A model generated the notes under the pieces. The model did no database searches and was not told the DNA's origin. It saw only the letters and a list, made by a program, of their open reading frames with translations. Positions 52,001-61,400 of a DNA stretch of 64,000 nt are shown piece after piece. This stretch comes from Rhodobacteraceae bacterium Water-Bin34. GTDB taxonomy: Bacteria; Pseudomonadota; Alphaproteobacteria; Rhodobacterales; Rhodobacteraceae. Made by a program: the position numbers and the translations under genes. The stretch spans positions 1 through 64,000 of the forward strand of contig FZLS01000008.1 of assembly GCA_900197625.1 (NCBI GenBank), read 5' to 3'. Positions within the stretch are counted from its first letter, which is position 1, and each line of letters starts with the position of its first letter.

Positions 52001-55000
52001 ATTTCGTAATGACTATGCCTGGACACAGTGTTTCTCTTAATGACAGAGTTACATTGGAACCAAATAGCTTTACGTTTACATGTACAATGGATGGCGACGA
52101 TGCCGCGAAAACATATCCTCGAGCAGGCCTTGACCCATACGCATTAAAGACATATCTTGTTAAAGAAGTTACAACAAACACAGTTACATTAGACGCTGCA
52201 GCTTCAGGCCCTAACAAATACTTTACACCAACATCTGCTAACTATGATGCTGCAACTGGTGTAATGACTGTTGATGTTGGTCAACATGGTTTAAGAGTTG
52301 GAAACGGTGTTGTTCTAGAAAATAACTCGTTTACATTCACATGCGACCAAGATGGTGACGCAACTCAGCATACATATCCAAGAGTTGGCGATCCATTAAC
52401 TGGTAAATCATTATCAATTACTGCAGTAGGTGAAACACAACATACACCAACAAATGCAGTTCATAGCCCAGCAAGTGGAGATACAACAATCACACTAGCT
52501 GCCCACGGATTTAGTAATGGCGATTATGTAATGATTGCTGATTATGGATTAGTATATACTTGCATACTTGATGGTAACACAGTTGAAAAAGGTTATCCAA
52601 GAGCTACTGATTTTGCATCTAACCGTTGGTTAGAAATCTCAGATGTTACAACTGATACATTCAAATTAAATGTTGGACCATCTCCATATAACGGTGCTCA
52701 TACATTCGTAAGCGCAACTGCTAATTCGATCAGACGTCAAACTGGTACAATGACATTCAATGTTGGTAATGCAGGAAGCGCAAGTGCTTCAGTACATACA
52801 TTCGTAAGTGCAACTGCTAACGCAATCAAACATGAGCCACAAACTGTACATACATTTGTATCGGTTACTGCTGATGCAGTGAATGTGGCTAATATGGCTG
52901 AAGCTTATACACCGACAGATGTAGCATACGATCATATATCAGGTGTTATGACAATGACATTGGGTACACACTCATTTACTGAAAAAGACTACGTAATTTT
53001 TGCTGAAAATGCAATTACATTAAGTTGTGCAAGTAATGGTGGTGGTAACTTATCTCATCCACGTCCTTCAGATCCGATATTCAATAAACCAGTTAGAATT
53101 GATTCTACTACTCCAACAACAATCACAATGCAAGTTGGACCAGCTAATGTTAATGCTGCTCATACATTCGTAAGTGCGTTAACAGATGGTGTAAGAAGAT
53201 CTATTAAACCTGCTATTGCTCAACATGCTGAAAAATTATTCGCAGATGTTGGCGGTGTTATTAGAGAAAATGACGGTACAATTCCTGCTATCGTAGAACC
53301 TGCATTTGATACTTTAACTGCAAACTATACATTGAGCAGTGAGTTTGAGGCAATTAAAGGTCAAGCAATCAAATATCAAACTGAAATCAATGAGTATATC
53401 ACAGAAACATATAATGGTTTAGCTTACAACATAGCAAAATGTCCAAGAGACGTTGGTTACATTGTTGACGCTATTTCAGAAGATTTAGAATATGGCGGAG
53501 ACTCTGCTACAATATTTAACGCAAGATATTATTTTGAAGGTGCTATCAACGTACTTCCGATGTATCAAAGAAAACCTACAAGATTAGCGTTCACACACAT
53601 TGCAAACGTAATCGAGAAAGTGATAACTAATACTGTTAATGAGCCAGTTTTTGGAACAAGATTTACACCAACAACAGCTACATATGATCCTGCTACAGGT
53701 ATTATGGAAGCCACAATTGGTACACATACATTAACAACTAGTGATTATGTTTGGTTCAAAGAAGGTGCGATTACATTCTCTTGTGATAACGGATCTGGCC
53801 CTCAAAACCACGCAAGCCCAGAAGCACATCATAGGTTCTTCAACAAAGCATGCCCAATCATCGGAGTAACAGCTACAACTATCACAATGTGGGTTGGAAA
53901 TGCTGGAGCATATAGCGGAGCTCATACTTTTGTAAGTGCTTTAACTGATGCTATCTCTCAAATAAACGGCAACATCGTATATCAAGAAGTTGCAATGCAA
54001 GCTGCTGATGCCGCAACAGGTACTGAAGCGAAAAGACTTGCAAATATTATTTCGAATATTGTTGACGATAGATTGGTTATTCCTGATTATCAAGGTTCGT
54101 TGGATATAACACAACAAACACCAGAATCTCTTCCTACAGAGAACTTGTTGACTAAACCTAAAATGGATCCAGCTAGAACATTCGCACGTAAATCTCTACA
54201 ATGGAATAGAACCTTTATTCAAGAAGAGATTATTCAATTCGTACGCGATAATAACTATACATTTGATGAAGCGAAATGTGCAAGAGATGCAGGCTTTATC
54301 ATTGACGCTGTTAGAAGAGATGTTCAAACAGGTTCAACTTATAATGGTAAGTACATTGGTAAATCTTACAGAATTGGTACTGTAGGAGCCGATAAGGTTA
54401 TTCAAGACCAACTTGCCGAAACAATTGAAGGAATTCAATATGTACAAAAAGACATCGAAGCACAACTTTCCGGTGTAGCACTATCTAGAGCTCAGAATTC
54501 CTTCAGTAATATTATCAATGCGATGGTCAATGACTATACTCCAGACGGAACAAATTATAGTTACGGTGCTGGTAAAGTTTCAGAAAATCACGAGTTTGCT
54601 CGTACAGGTTTACAATTAAATAGAGCATTCTTACAAGCAGAAGCTACTGCTTGGGTTAACGTGAACTACCCTGGATTATCGTATGATGTTGCTAAATGCC
54701 AAAGAGATACTGGTATCATGGTTGATGCTGTATCTTATGACGTACAACACGAGTCAAACTCAGCAATGTTGGATGTTGCTAAACTATACTTTGAAAACGG
54801 ACTGTCAACACTTTCTGCAGATCAACGTGCACCTACAGCAGCATTATATACACATTTAAGTTCTGTTGCTTCGCAAATCGTTCTTAAACAAACAGTTTCA
54901 AGATCTGCTGGAAACGCTCAATTACAAAATACTTCTTTCGGAGTTGTAACTGCACCAGTAGCGCAACACATTACATCTCTATGGAATATAGTTGGAGATT

Positions 55001-58000
55001 TAATTGCTGACGACTCATTAATCAATATGCCACAACTTGTTGAAGCAAAAACAACAACTTCTGGTGCTGATGGTTATTTGTACGAAACAGAAGCTGCACT
55101 TGTAGGATCTCGTAAAGATAATCTACAAGCTACAATTACAAATTACTTAAGAGAAAACTTTGGTTATCTTGAGTATGATGAAGATCGTTGTAGAAGAGAT
55201 ACAGGTTATATTGTTGATGCGATATCACACGATATTCAATATGGTGGTAACTCTGCAATGCATGGTACTGCTGAACTTTATTTCAAAAATGCGGTTAATA
55301 TTTTACCTGCAGATCAAAGAGATTCAACAAGAGAAGCATTTGAATATCTTGGTAAAGTAGTTCGTTGGGTAACACGTAACGAAACAGTACCTCGCAAAGA
55401 AGGTCGTAAGTTTACACCATCAACAGCTACATATGATCCTGATACAGGTATCTTTACAGCTACTATGGCAAATCACAATCTTAAAGTTGGCGATTATGTT
55501 ATGATTGCACCAAACAGTATTGTGTTTACATGTGCATTAGACGGTGGTGTACACGAACACCCTGCTCCTGAAGCACATCATCCATACTATAATGCACCGA
55601 TGAAAATCACTGCAAGAACTGGAACAACTATTACTATGAATGTTGGTAAAGTTCCATATGGTAAAGGTGGCGGTGCTCATACATTCGTAAGCGCAACAAT
55701 GAATGCAATTACTCACTTGACTGGTAATACAGTTAAGCAAGAAATGAGTAATATGACTGCAAGAAGATCTATCGCGAATGAAGCGATGGATTTAGCAACT
55801 ATGTTGGCAAAAGTTGCAGACGATAATAGCCCTGCAAATATTCCATCAAGAATTGATCCTGATACAAGTTGGATTGAAACTAACCTAATAACTGCTAAAG
55901 CTGCAATAGATAACAACTCTATTCAGATGGCTAAAGACTTGCAAGTTTATATTTCAGAAACATATAACGGTATTAGTTACTCTAAAGAAAAATGTCGTAG
56001 AGATGTTGGTGTGATGATAGACTCTATTTCACACGATGTTAACTATACAACTAACTATGCAATGTTGATGACAGCAGGCCTATACTTTGAAGGTGCTCAC
56101 TCAATCTTACCTGCAGATCAAAGACAACAAACCGCTAAATTCTTTACTGAAATGGCAAGAGTTGTTGAAGCAATTGTACAAGGTCAGACAGCATATCAAA
56201 CAGGATTTACTGCCACAAACGCAACATATGATGCTGATACAGGTTACTTTACAGCTACACTTCCTGCAGATCACGGATTTAAGATTGGTGATTATGTATC
56301 ATTCGATCCTGAAAGTTTCACATTCGCTTGTGATACTGGTTCTGGTGTAACTAACCATGCTGTACCTGAAGCACATCATCCATATTACGATGTACCATGC
56401 CCAATCTTATATGTTGAAGGTAGTGTCATTACAATGTGGGTTGGAGCTGCAGCTACATACTCAGGTGTTCACACATTCGTAAGTGCAACTGAAGAAGGTC
56501 TTAAGAAAGCAGTAAGAACTTGGACTGCACAAGATAAAACAAATACAAACGCGACAGCGGTTGAAGGTGAAGAAGTTGCAGATCTAGTAAGAATTGTTGA
56601 AGACGCAATCAGAAGAGATAACATAGATGGTTTACCTGATATTATCGAACCTAATACAAGTTGGGTTAATGCTTCTAAAGTTGAAGCAGGTAAAATTATC
56701 GATGATAACCTCGACGAATTAGCTGATGATATTACTAAGTTCTTAAAAGATACATTTACAATTATCGATTATTCTAAAGCTAAGTGTCGTAGAGATGCTG
56801 GTTACATTGTAGATGCTATGAGTTGGGACCTTAACTATGGTGGTAACTTGGCAACAAGATGGAATGCTGATTTCTATTATTGGAATAACGAATTACGCAT
56901 TCCTGAAGATACAAGAGTGGCTACAGCTAAAGCTTATCGTCAACTTGGTAAAATAGTAAGTCAAGTAGTTATAGGAAAACTTGCTGGTCAAGCTGTTCGT
57001 TCAGAATTAGGTACAACAACACAAGAAGCTCAAGCAATTAAACTTGGTGATATATTACATAACGTAATGTTCTATGATACACCTCAAGCGCTTGGTCCTG
57101 TAACAGAACCTAACTTTGATTGGGAAACAAATAAAGAATATGGTTTCGCAAAAGAAATTCTTACCAACAACAAAGTTAAACTACAGAGAGAAGTACAAAG
57201 ATTTATTACTTCAGAATATAAGTTTATCGACTTACCTAAAACATATCGAGATGGCGGCAACTTCCTTAAAGTTCTACAAAACGACTTTAATGGCCGCGTA
57301 GCCGATCCAGACGTTGGTACAGTTGGTTCTGATAAAGCTTCAAGATCGTTTGTTGGAGCATTGTTCAATATCGATGCACAACACGTATTCCCAGTATTTA
57401 ATCCACCTGCAACATATGCAAATTGGCGTAGGTTGAGATTTAAAGGTACAGTTGACAACGTTCCTGCATTAACACCTTTGAACGCAACTTCTAAGAAATG
57501 GGATGCTCGTATTGTTCCAACAGATCCAAATGCTAATCGCTATATAGGTGATATTTACGTATATAACGGAGCAGGTACTTGGAGCAATGCTGGTGCTAAC
57601 AACACTGATTTATTACTTGCCTTCACTGAAGCGTGGTCACGCATGAAAACTTATATAAATACAAATATCGCTCCTGATGTAACACACCAAACGACGGTAA
57701 CTGAATTGATTGATAACGTAATTATAGACAGTGTTATTAGACCAGACTTCTTGACCTTTGGGTCGTTAGTTGAATCTATCGCGCACCAGTTTAACGGTGC
57801 TTCAGCTGGTGTTAACAGAAATGCGTTGCCGCTTAACTTCAGAAACGTTGGTGCTGCTATCGGTGCTAATGCTTCGGTATTATCAGAAAATGGTGGTCGT
57901 ATTAGATGGTCAGGATCAGACGAATTAAACAACCAGTACTTCGCAAGAGGTCTTAAGATTAATGGTAGAACAGGTCGAATTGAAGGTAGACCGTTTACCT

Positions 58001-58053
58001 CATCTGTTAGAAAACTTGCCCGAAGGGCATCAAATAGTAGGGCAACTCTATAA
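46018..58053 (+). CDS. 4011-residue modular virion protein with two interleaved repeat families
   Basis: An unbroken frame of 12 kb. The N-terminus (about 1-50) has ELGPIKGANTRSEDLFVIVN, an attachment motif. Residues 55-375 are degenerate pentapeptide-like repeats (N-x-T-I/D-S-D-F-S), likely a beta-helix. Residues 420-760 hold a pectin-lyase-like beta-helix beginning VHVASDGNDDYPGTILQPV. From about 815 to 3610, eleven helical KCxRDxGxIVDA units alternate with twelve beta units of about 95 residues. The C-terminus is a unique domain from about 3690. It is probably a long, flexible virion appendage. Enzymatic motifs were not seen. The stop overlaps the next ATG (TAATG). Confidence 0.88.
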   Translation: MSLISELGPIKGANTRSEDLFVIVNLIQGDDGTKNITRKEMVQALQYEIFNRITITGGTISNVTMSSSTLNTVIINDSAYNNGTILGSALSSVSIINSTANNLTITSSDFSDGTGNNNIFTNTTLIDSDINDSDANNMLIDNSDFSNGTGNNNVFTNSRIDNSDFANVAIEGGTANNLTLTNVIIDEIVLEDALMSNSVIITTDFSNGTIRDTAISGNTTIVDTDISNSDIRDTDLDNVDITNSRFSNGQIWDTTVSNSTIIDTTANNIVMTSSVISSSALNDSTANNVNITNSDFSDGTGNNNIFTNTTIQDGTLANNVITNSSFQGTLDNVTAQNMTITSSSTEGLGQQKSIIENSEFKDGVVSNSSIEESTLVDFDMDITRTFEPMLDEDSYFALKNVKTGDTEKMTYRQLYNEFSKKTEKSLKVHVASDGNDDYPGTILQPVRTLKRAEKIALEKAGGSYDRNAINDAVHISVGPGTYYVDEPVMLPDDCSMTSTAGQYATVIQKKKGWERTNGILVGSGCYVQGFSYMNFEVDNFDQPEGGFAIAYRPGALLRRSPYLRDSTQLSNFNRLDVEPPLNPFNSKGTILDLGQEFYLVAGHSAQAQFEVDDEVTFSSGATGYVSYIDDIDANRQIYVRNLKGNVEVGDILYAQRGGTGTIESIGIDDFPNRLVGRGGGCLLADRAQLDTDSLYTYVLCFGFTPRTQNGTGYVAKNGAGVNGIGSLSIFTRQAFFALDGGQMTLNNSGSQFGDISMRARGSTVIIRPAEATVSNLTANSAFADVIEENKQEIVDDMVYHLTTPVASGGLGYQGYNADKCFRDTGIIVDNTGYDIATNGNYWGRLNGISYRSPISYLVVDEQLTETTGSIEHLKDSMTSSDGGIFGYASSTVKTRIDTSLNETLNILQNGEEAANPIIFADTGKSDQTAAREVVQVNRDLIINEFVDWIDNNDEFYAYDSVKCERDVQEYILPAVKYDMMLDTNYNAVTSGLAYYVNTARTSLENQRNETVASFKRLRKTTDELIQANSAPAAQDAYDAFSVIIDAISNVGDKYTPTKATYDPTTGMMVITIGTHDLTVGRYVNLAEESFTFTCSSDNFKTKISHPRKSEKAYLAALPIVAVSAKTITVNPGLTAANFEHRFVEAEDNAVSVIGEAITFSDNAAISADKRNARKHLQANKEYVQDYMMQWADDEFYFYDSKKCHRDTEEYILPAVQRDMILGTNYNAIQTGAAYRTKSGEVSVTDQLVETVGSIDYLKSRAAMFIGDNSIAVDRSNDSFDEMKRLLNNNGKKYTPTNASYDPATGSMDLTIGLHDFYIGDEIYIEPHSLVFTCALDGNATKHAYPATQFLNFTPTDASYNVASGEFSATIGTHALKVGDKVEFKPNSIVFTCELDNDITNHPAPESHHPFYKKQITITKVDATKIYMNVGGIVDGGGVHTFVSAADNAIQAEKIHPIYKKPVTISARTGTTITINVGESSDTSVHTFVSATTNAIREAGMWTGTFTPQTATYDPISGDMVLTIGKHDLPVGKWIQIAPESIVFSCDVGGVTGTDAAPLYDHPAYKEPVRVKDVTTDTITVNVGNANGHANNHTFVSATADCIDANALYFSDPAKVLKAYTPTTATYDPVTGDFVVTIPAHDLTTSDHIELQPQSFVFSCAANGGGNDYSPRIGDFAYKLPLAISATTTNTVTVNVGNAGTNTDVHTFVSADEGAVIKVAGSQQGVYASRKLQKNKAYLQAEVAAYLDTNYFIYDKDKCSRDTGLILDAVARDILTDSTVNAYYVGKGYTIGTVGANAVINEQLTQTVGAITWLKGKIATDVLTDATAITRSNAAFDTVIDIMSNGIGSAAAPIYGDLTISPEHRQAGKAIFTNKAFIQKEIIAWITANYPNFVYNTVACERDMGIFVDLIAWDVQNGSNALSATNSKLYFENAIPVLDDEEVVPTSEAFFFASDLVGQIVRNEVVTPLQGAVTQTIVETTTYTPTTASYDPANGDFVMTMPGHSVSLNDRVTLEPNSFTFTCTMDGDDAAKTYPRAGLDPYALKTYLVKEVTTNTVTLDAAASGPNKYFTPTSANYDAATGVMTVDVGQHGLRVGNGVVLENNSFTFTCDQDGDATQHTYPRVGDPLTGKSLSITAVGETQHTPTNAVHSPASGDTTITLAAHGFSNGDYVMIADYGLVYTCILDGNTVEKGYPRATDFASNRWLEISDVTTDTFKLNVGPSPYNGAHTFVSATANSIRRQTGTMTFNVGNAGSASASVHTFVSATANAIKHEPQTVHTFVSVTADAVNVANMAEAYTPTDVAYDHISGVMTMTLGTHSFTEKDYVIFAENAITLSCASNGGGNLSHPRPSDPIFNKPVRIDSTTPTTITMQVGPANVNAAHTFVSALTDGVRRSIKPAIAQHAEKLFADVGGVIRENDGTIPAIVEPAFDTLTANYTLSSEFEAIKGQAIKYQTEINEYITETYNGLAYNIAKCPRDVGYIVDAISEDLEYGGDSATIFNARYYFEGAINVLPMYQRKPTRLAFTHIANVIEKVITNTVNEPVFGTRFTPTTATYDPATGIMEATIGTHTLTTSDYVWFKEGAITFSCDNGSGPQNHASPEAHHRFFNKACPIIGVTATTITMWVGNAGAYSGAHTFVSALTDAISQINGNIVYQEVAMQAADAATGTEAKRLANIISNIVDDRLVIPDYQGSLDITQQTPESLPTENLLTKPKMDPARTFARKSLQWNRTFIQEEIIQFVRDNNYTFDEAKCARDAGFIIDAVRRDVQTGSTYNGKYIGKSYRIGTVGADKVIQDQLAETIEGIQYVQKDIEAQLSGVALSRAQNSFSNIINAMVNDYTPDGTNYSYGAGKVSENHEFARTGLQLNRAFLQAEATAWVNVNYPGLSYDVAKCQRDTGIMVDAVSYDVQHESNSAMLDVAKLYFENGLSTLSADQRAPTAALYTHLSSVASQIVLKQTVSRSAGNAQLQNTSFGVVTAPVAQHITSLWNIVGDLIADDSLINMPQLVEAKTTTSGADGYLYETEAALVGSRKDNLQATITNYLRENFGYLEYDEDRCRRDTGYIVDAISHDIQYGGNSAMHGTAELYFKNAVNILPADQRDSTREAFEYLGKVVRWVTRNETVPRKEGRKFTPSTATYDPDTGIFTATMANHNLKVGDYVMIAPNSIVFTCALDGGVHEHPAPEAHHPYYNAPMKITARTGTTITMNVGKVPYGKGGGAHTFVSATMNAITHLTGNTVKQEMSNMTARRSIANEAMDLATMLAKVADDNSPANIPSRIDPDTSWIETNLITAKAAIDNNSIQMAKDLQVYISETYNGISYSKEKCRRDVGVMIDSISHDVNYTTNYAMLMTAGLYFEGAHSILPADQRQQTAKFFTEMARVVEAIVQGQTAYQTGFTATNATYDADTGYFTATLPADHGFKIGDYVSFDPESFTFACDTGSGVTNHAVPEAHHPYYDVPCPILYVEGSVITMWVGAAATYSGVHTFVSATEEGLKKAVRTWTAQDKTNTNATAVEGEEVADLVRIVEDAIRRDNIDGLPDIIEPNTSWVNASKVEAGKIIDDNLDELADDITKFLKDTFTIIDYSKAKCRRDAGYIVDAMSWDLNYGGNLATRWNADFYYWNNELRIPEDTRVATAKAYRQLGKIVSQVVIGKLAGQAVRSELGTTTQEAQAIKLGDILHNVMFYDTPQALGPVTEPNFDWETNKEYGFAKEILTNNKVKLQREVQRFITSEYKFIDLPKTYRDGGNFLKVLQNDFNGRVADPDVGTVGSDKASRSFVGALFNIDAQHVFPVFNPPATYANWRRLRFKGTVDNVPALTPLNATSKKWDARIVPTDPNANRYIGDIYVYNGAGTWSNAGANNTDLLLAFTEAWSRMKTYINTNIAPDVTHQTTVTELIDNVIIDSVIRPDFLTFGSLVESIAHQFNGASAGVNRNALPLNFRNVGAAIGANASVLSENGGRIRWSGSDELNNQYFARGLKINGRTGRIEGRPFTSSVRKLARRASNSRATL
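46165..47130 (+). repeat. Pentapeptide-like repeat region in the giant protein
   Basis: The coding sequence repeats short units translating as DFSDGTGNNNIFTNT and N-x-T-I-x-D-S-x-x-N. The identical run SSDFSDGTGNNNIFTN-type occurs near 46340 and again near 46900. Confidence 0.7.
48469..56840 (+). repeat. Eleven KCxRDxGxIVDA helical units
   Basis: The Cys of each unit is encoded at 48475, 48904, 49624, 51289, 51712, 53440, 54277, 54697, 55189, 55993 and 56785. The best conserved form is K/R-C-x-R-D-x-G-x-I-V-D-A-x-x-x-D, usually followed 6-10 residues later by G-x-N or G-x-S. Each unit follows a helix of the type N-x-x-F-I-Q-x-E. Confidence 0.85.
49177..56500 (+). repeat. Twelve beta units (FTPTTATYDP ... 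HTFVSA)
   Basis: Units begin at about 49177, 49894, 50071, 50530, 50872, 51961, 52222, 52441, 52906, 53662, 55411 and 56206. Each reads TPTxAxYDPxTGxM, TIGxHxLxVGDYV, a SFTFTC strand, a His/Pro-rich turn, then TITVNVG and HTFVSAxxxAI. Units 2, 6 and 7 are truncated and units 3 and 8 carry an extra half unit. Confidence 0.85.
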
Positions 58054-58475
58054 TGGCAATTTACACAATAGCAACATCACAGGCGCCTGATGCAAAACCG
58101 GTCGCCAAATCTTTCACATTGACTACCAACTGGTTGCCAATGATAGAAGTACCAAACTATGAAGTACCGGAACTTGTTTTCGGTGGTTCAACAACAACAG
58201 AACCTGGAGTTGGTGAAGTTATTTCACCTCTTATTTTATGTAATATTACAGCAAATACAGTAGCGGTTGATGTAGAAGTACATAGAGAAGACATTAATGC
58301 AGAATTTTATCTAGTCAGGAATTTACAAATTCCAGCTTATGAAACTATTCCATTACCTCTTAACGGGCAATTTTTTAAATCTGGTGATTTATTAAATCTG
58401 AAGGCTGATACAAATTTAGCAATTCATGCTACCTTATCGTATACACTGGGCCAAGCCGAAGAGGATGACGTCTAA
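58053..58475 (+). CDS. Small beta-rich virion protein, unknown
   Basis: The 140-residue protein is coupled to both giant neighbours (TAATG overlaps at 58053 and 58475). It appears all-beta: [20 protein letters not shown] at the start, [20 protein letters not shown] and [20 protein letters not shown] in the middle, a Greek-key-like small virion domain, with an acidic tail. Similar small proteins accompany fibre genes in marine T4-like phages. Its role could be a connector or tip protein. Confidence 0.65.
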   Translation: MAIYTIATSQAPDAKPVAKSFTLTTNWLPMIEVPNYEVPELVFGGSTTTEPGVGEVISPLILCNITANTVAVDVEVHREDINAEFYLVRNLQIPAYETIPLPLNGQFFKSGDLLNLKADTNLAIHATLSYTLGQAEEDDV

Positions 58476-61400
58476 TGGCATTTAATTCAATAAGCGGAAG
58501 TAGAATAATTGGTCAGGGTACGCCGCAAGCTGTACCCATCCAATTAGATCCTGCCCCGTATACTGGAGCCGTTGCTTACGGATCCGACGGTTTAATATAT
58601 GTTTCTAATGGTACAGCTTGGACTGCGGTTGGTGCAGGAACGCAAGGTACAACTGGTCTTCAAGGAGATGACGGATTACAGGGTACACAAGGTACGTATG
58701 GTCCAGGATTTGATGTTATTGGTTCTGTTACAGATGTTGATACTGGCGGAGATCAGCAAGCAACTCTTAATACTGCATTCCCATCAGCTACAACTGGTCA
58801 AGGCGTTATCGATAATGCAGATGACGAACTTTGGGTTTATGACGGAGCAGTTTGGGTAAATGTAGGATCTTTCAGAGGTGTACAAGGTTTTGTAGGTAAT
58901 CAAGGAACGCAGGGTTTTCAGGGTACAATCGGCCAAGAAGGTATCCAAGGTTCTCGTGGTTACAGAGGATTTCAGGGCTTTCAAGGAATTCAGGGTACAA
59001 CCGGTATCCAAGGTATGCAAGGTATTCAAGGGCCGCAAGGTACGCAAGGAATTCAAGGCGTTCAAGGGGTTCAGGGAACACAAGGTGTCCAAGGGTTATT
59101 AGGTAACCAAGGTACACAGGGACCACAATCTATTCAAGGTACTACAGGTATCCAAGGGGATATTGGTTTTCAAGGTTTCTCTGGTGATGATGCAGGTCAT
59201 GTAGTAGAATTTAGAATTAAAGATGAAATAGTACAAGCCGATCCAACTACCGGTGAAATGATTATGAATGGCGCTGCTAATCCAGCAGACGATTTTTCCG
59301 GTGTTACAAGAATTTGGATTGATGACGAAGCATTCTATAGTGTAAACCTTGAAGGTTTATACACAGCAATCGCCGCATCATCTTCTACAAACAAAGCTTA
59401 TATGAAGATTACTCTTCGCAACAGCCCTGATGATTATGTTATATTCTCAGTTCAGGGAGCTACTGACCAAACAGGTTATTGGCAATTAGATGTTACTTAT
59501 GTAGCAGGCGATGGTATTAAGAGTGATTTCGTTCAATTAGATACACCAACTCCTGGTACAACAACACGTTTACCGGTATTAGTTGCGTTTAGTATGTCTG
59601 GCGACAGAGGTTTCCAAGGTATTCAAGGACCGCAGGGAACTCAAGGAATTCAAGGTGTACAAGGATTAATAGGTAGTCAGGGTGTTCAAGGACCACAGTC
59701 AATCCAAGGTATTCAAGGTTTACAAGGTCCGCAGGGTATTAAAGGTATTCAGGGTAATCAAGGAACGCAAGGTCTACAAGGAATTCAAGGTACTCAATCT
59801 GTCCAAGGTATACAAGGTATACAAGGCGGAACTGGTACGCAAGGTGTGCAGGGTATTCAAGGAAATCAAGGGGTTCAAGGTCTTCAGGGTACGCAAGGTT
59901 TTCAAGGAACTACCGGTATTCAAGGCGATACGGGTACTCAAGGATTATTAGGTAATCAAGGTATTCAGGGTGTTGGTGGTAATCACGGTGGATTAACATT
60001 TGAATGGAACTTTAACTCTAATGTTACTCCAACAACAGATCCTGGTACAAGTAATTGGAAAATTAACAACGCTGACGTTACTTTAGCCACGAAATTAACT
60101 ATTGACGATTTACCTTTAGATAACTACTCTTCTACAATAGACGATATTTTTGATTACTTAGACTCAAATCAATCAGCAGTTAAAGGTCAAATCTTTATCG
60201 AAAGCGAACACGATGATAACGGACCTCCAGGACATCACTTCGTTGTTTATGAATTTACTAATTGGACATGGGATTCTTCTGGATCAAAACTATGGGGTGA
60301 ATTTGATGTTACACACGTAGAGTCTTCGTCTGTCGCAAGTAATGATTGGAATAACGTAGTAGCAGATCACGGATCTAAAGCTATTATCAACTTTATTCCA
60401 GCTGGTATACGAGGAACGCAGGGTGTCCAAGGACATCAAGGCGTTCAAGGAGTTCAGGGTAATCAGGGTACGCAAGGACCGCAATCTATTCAAGGTACTA
60501 CTGGTATTCAGGGCATGCAAGGCATGCAAGGTATCGAAGGCGCAAGAACATTTAACGTAACTAGCTCTGGAAGTTCAGATTATATAATCGATACTGTTGC
60601 AGATCCAGTCTTACATTTAATTAGAGGATTTACATACTTATTTGATGTAGATGCTCCTGGTCACCCATTCGATATCAGAGTTTCAAACGGTGGAGCTCAA
60701 TATAATACTGGCGTTACAAATAACGGCGCATCATCTGGAATTATCACATTCAGAGTTCCTTTTAACGCACCAGCAAATTTATATTATCAATGTCAATTAC
60801 ACGCTGGCATGGGTAATACTATTGTTACTTCAGATCTTGGTCCTCAGGGTACTCAAGGTGTTCAAGCTTTACAAGGTATTCAGGGTACTCTGGGTTTACA
60901 AGGTGACACAGGTGCGGGTAATCAGGGTGTTCAAGGCTTTATCGGTATTCAGGGTGATACGGGCTTCCAAGGGGTTCAAGGTTTCCCTGGTCCTATCGGA
61001 CCGCAAGGTACTCAAGGAACATCGGGATTACAAGGTGGACCCGGACAACAAGGTACGACTGGTAGTTTTGGCGGTGTAACATTTGATTATACATTCAGCA
61101 CAAATACTGCGGCTTCAGATCCAGGCGTTGGTATACTTAAGTTTGATAACGCTAGTTTAAGCGGCGCTACTACCTTGTATATGGATGATAGAGATGATAA
61201 CTTTACAGATATCCAACCTTTCTTAAGAACTATAGATGACTCGACAAGTCCTATTAAAGGTCATTTTAAAGTATCTGAAAACGGTTCTCCTGAAAACTTC
61301 GCAGTATTTACAATTTCAGCTGTAACAGAAAATTCTGGATATTTTGGAATTACTTGTAGTTACATAAATGGATCGATTGGTGGAACTTTTGCAGACGCAG

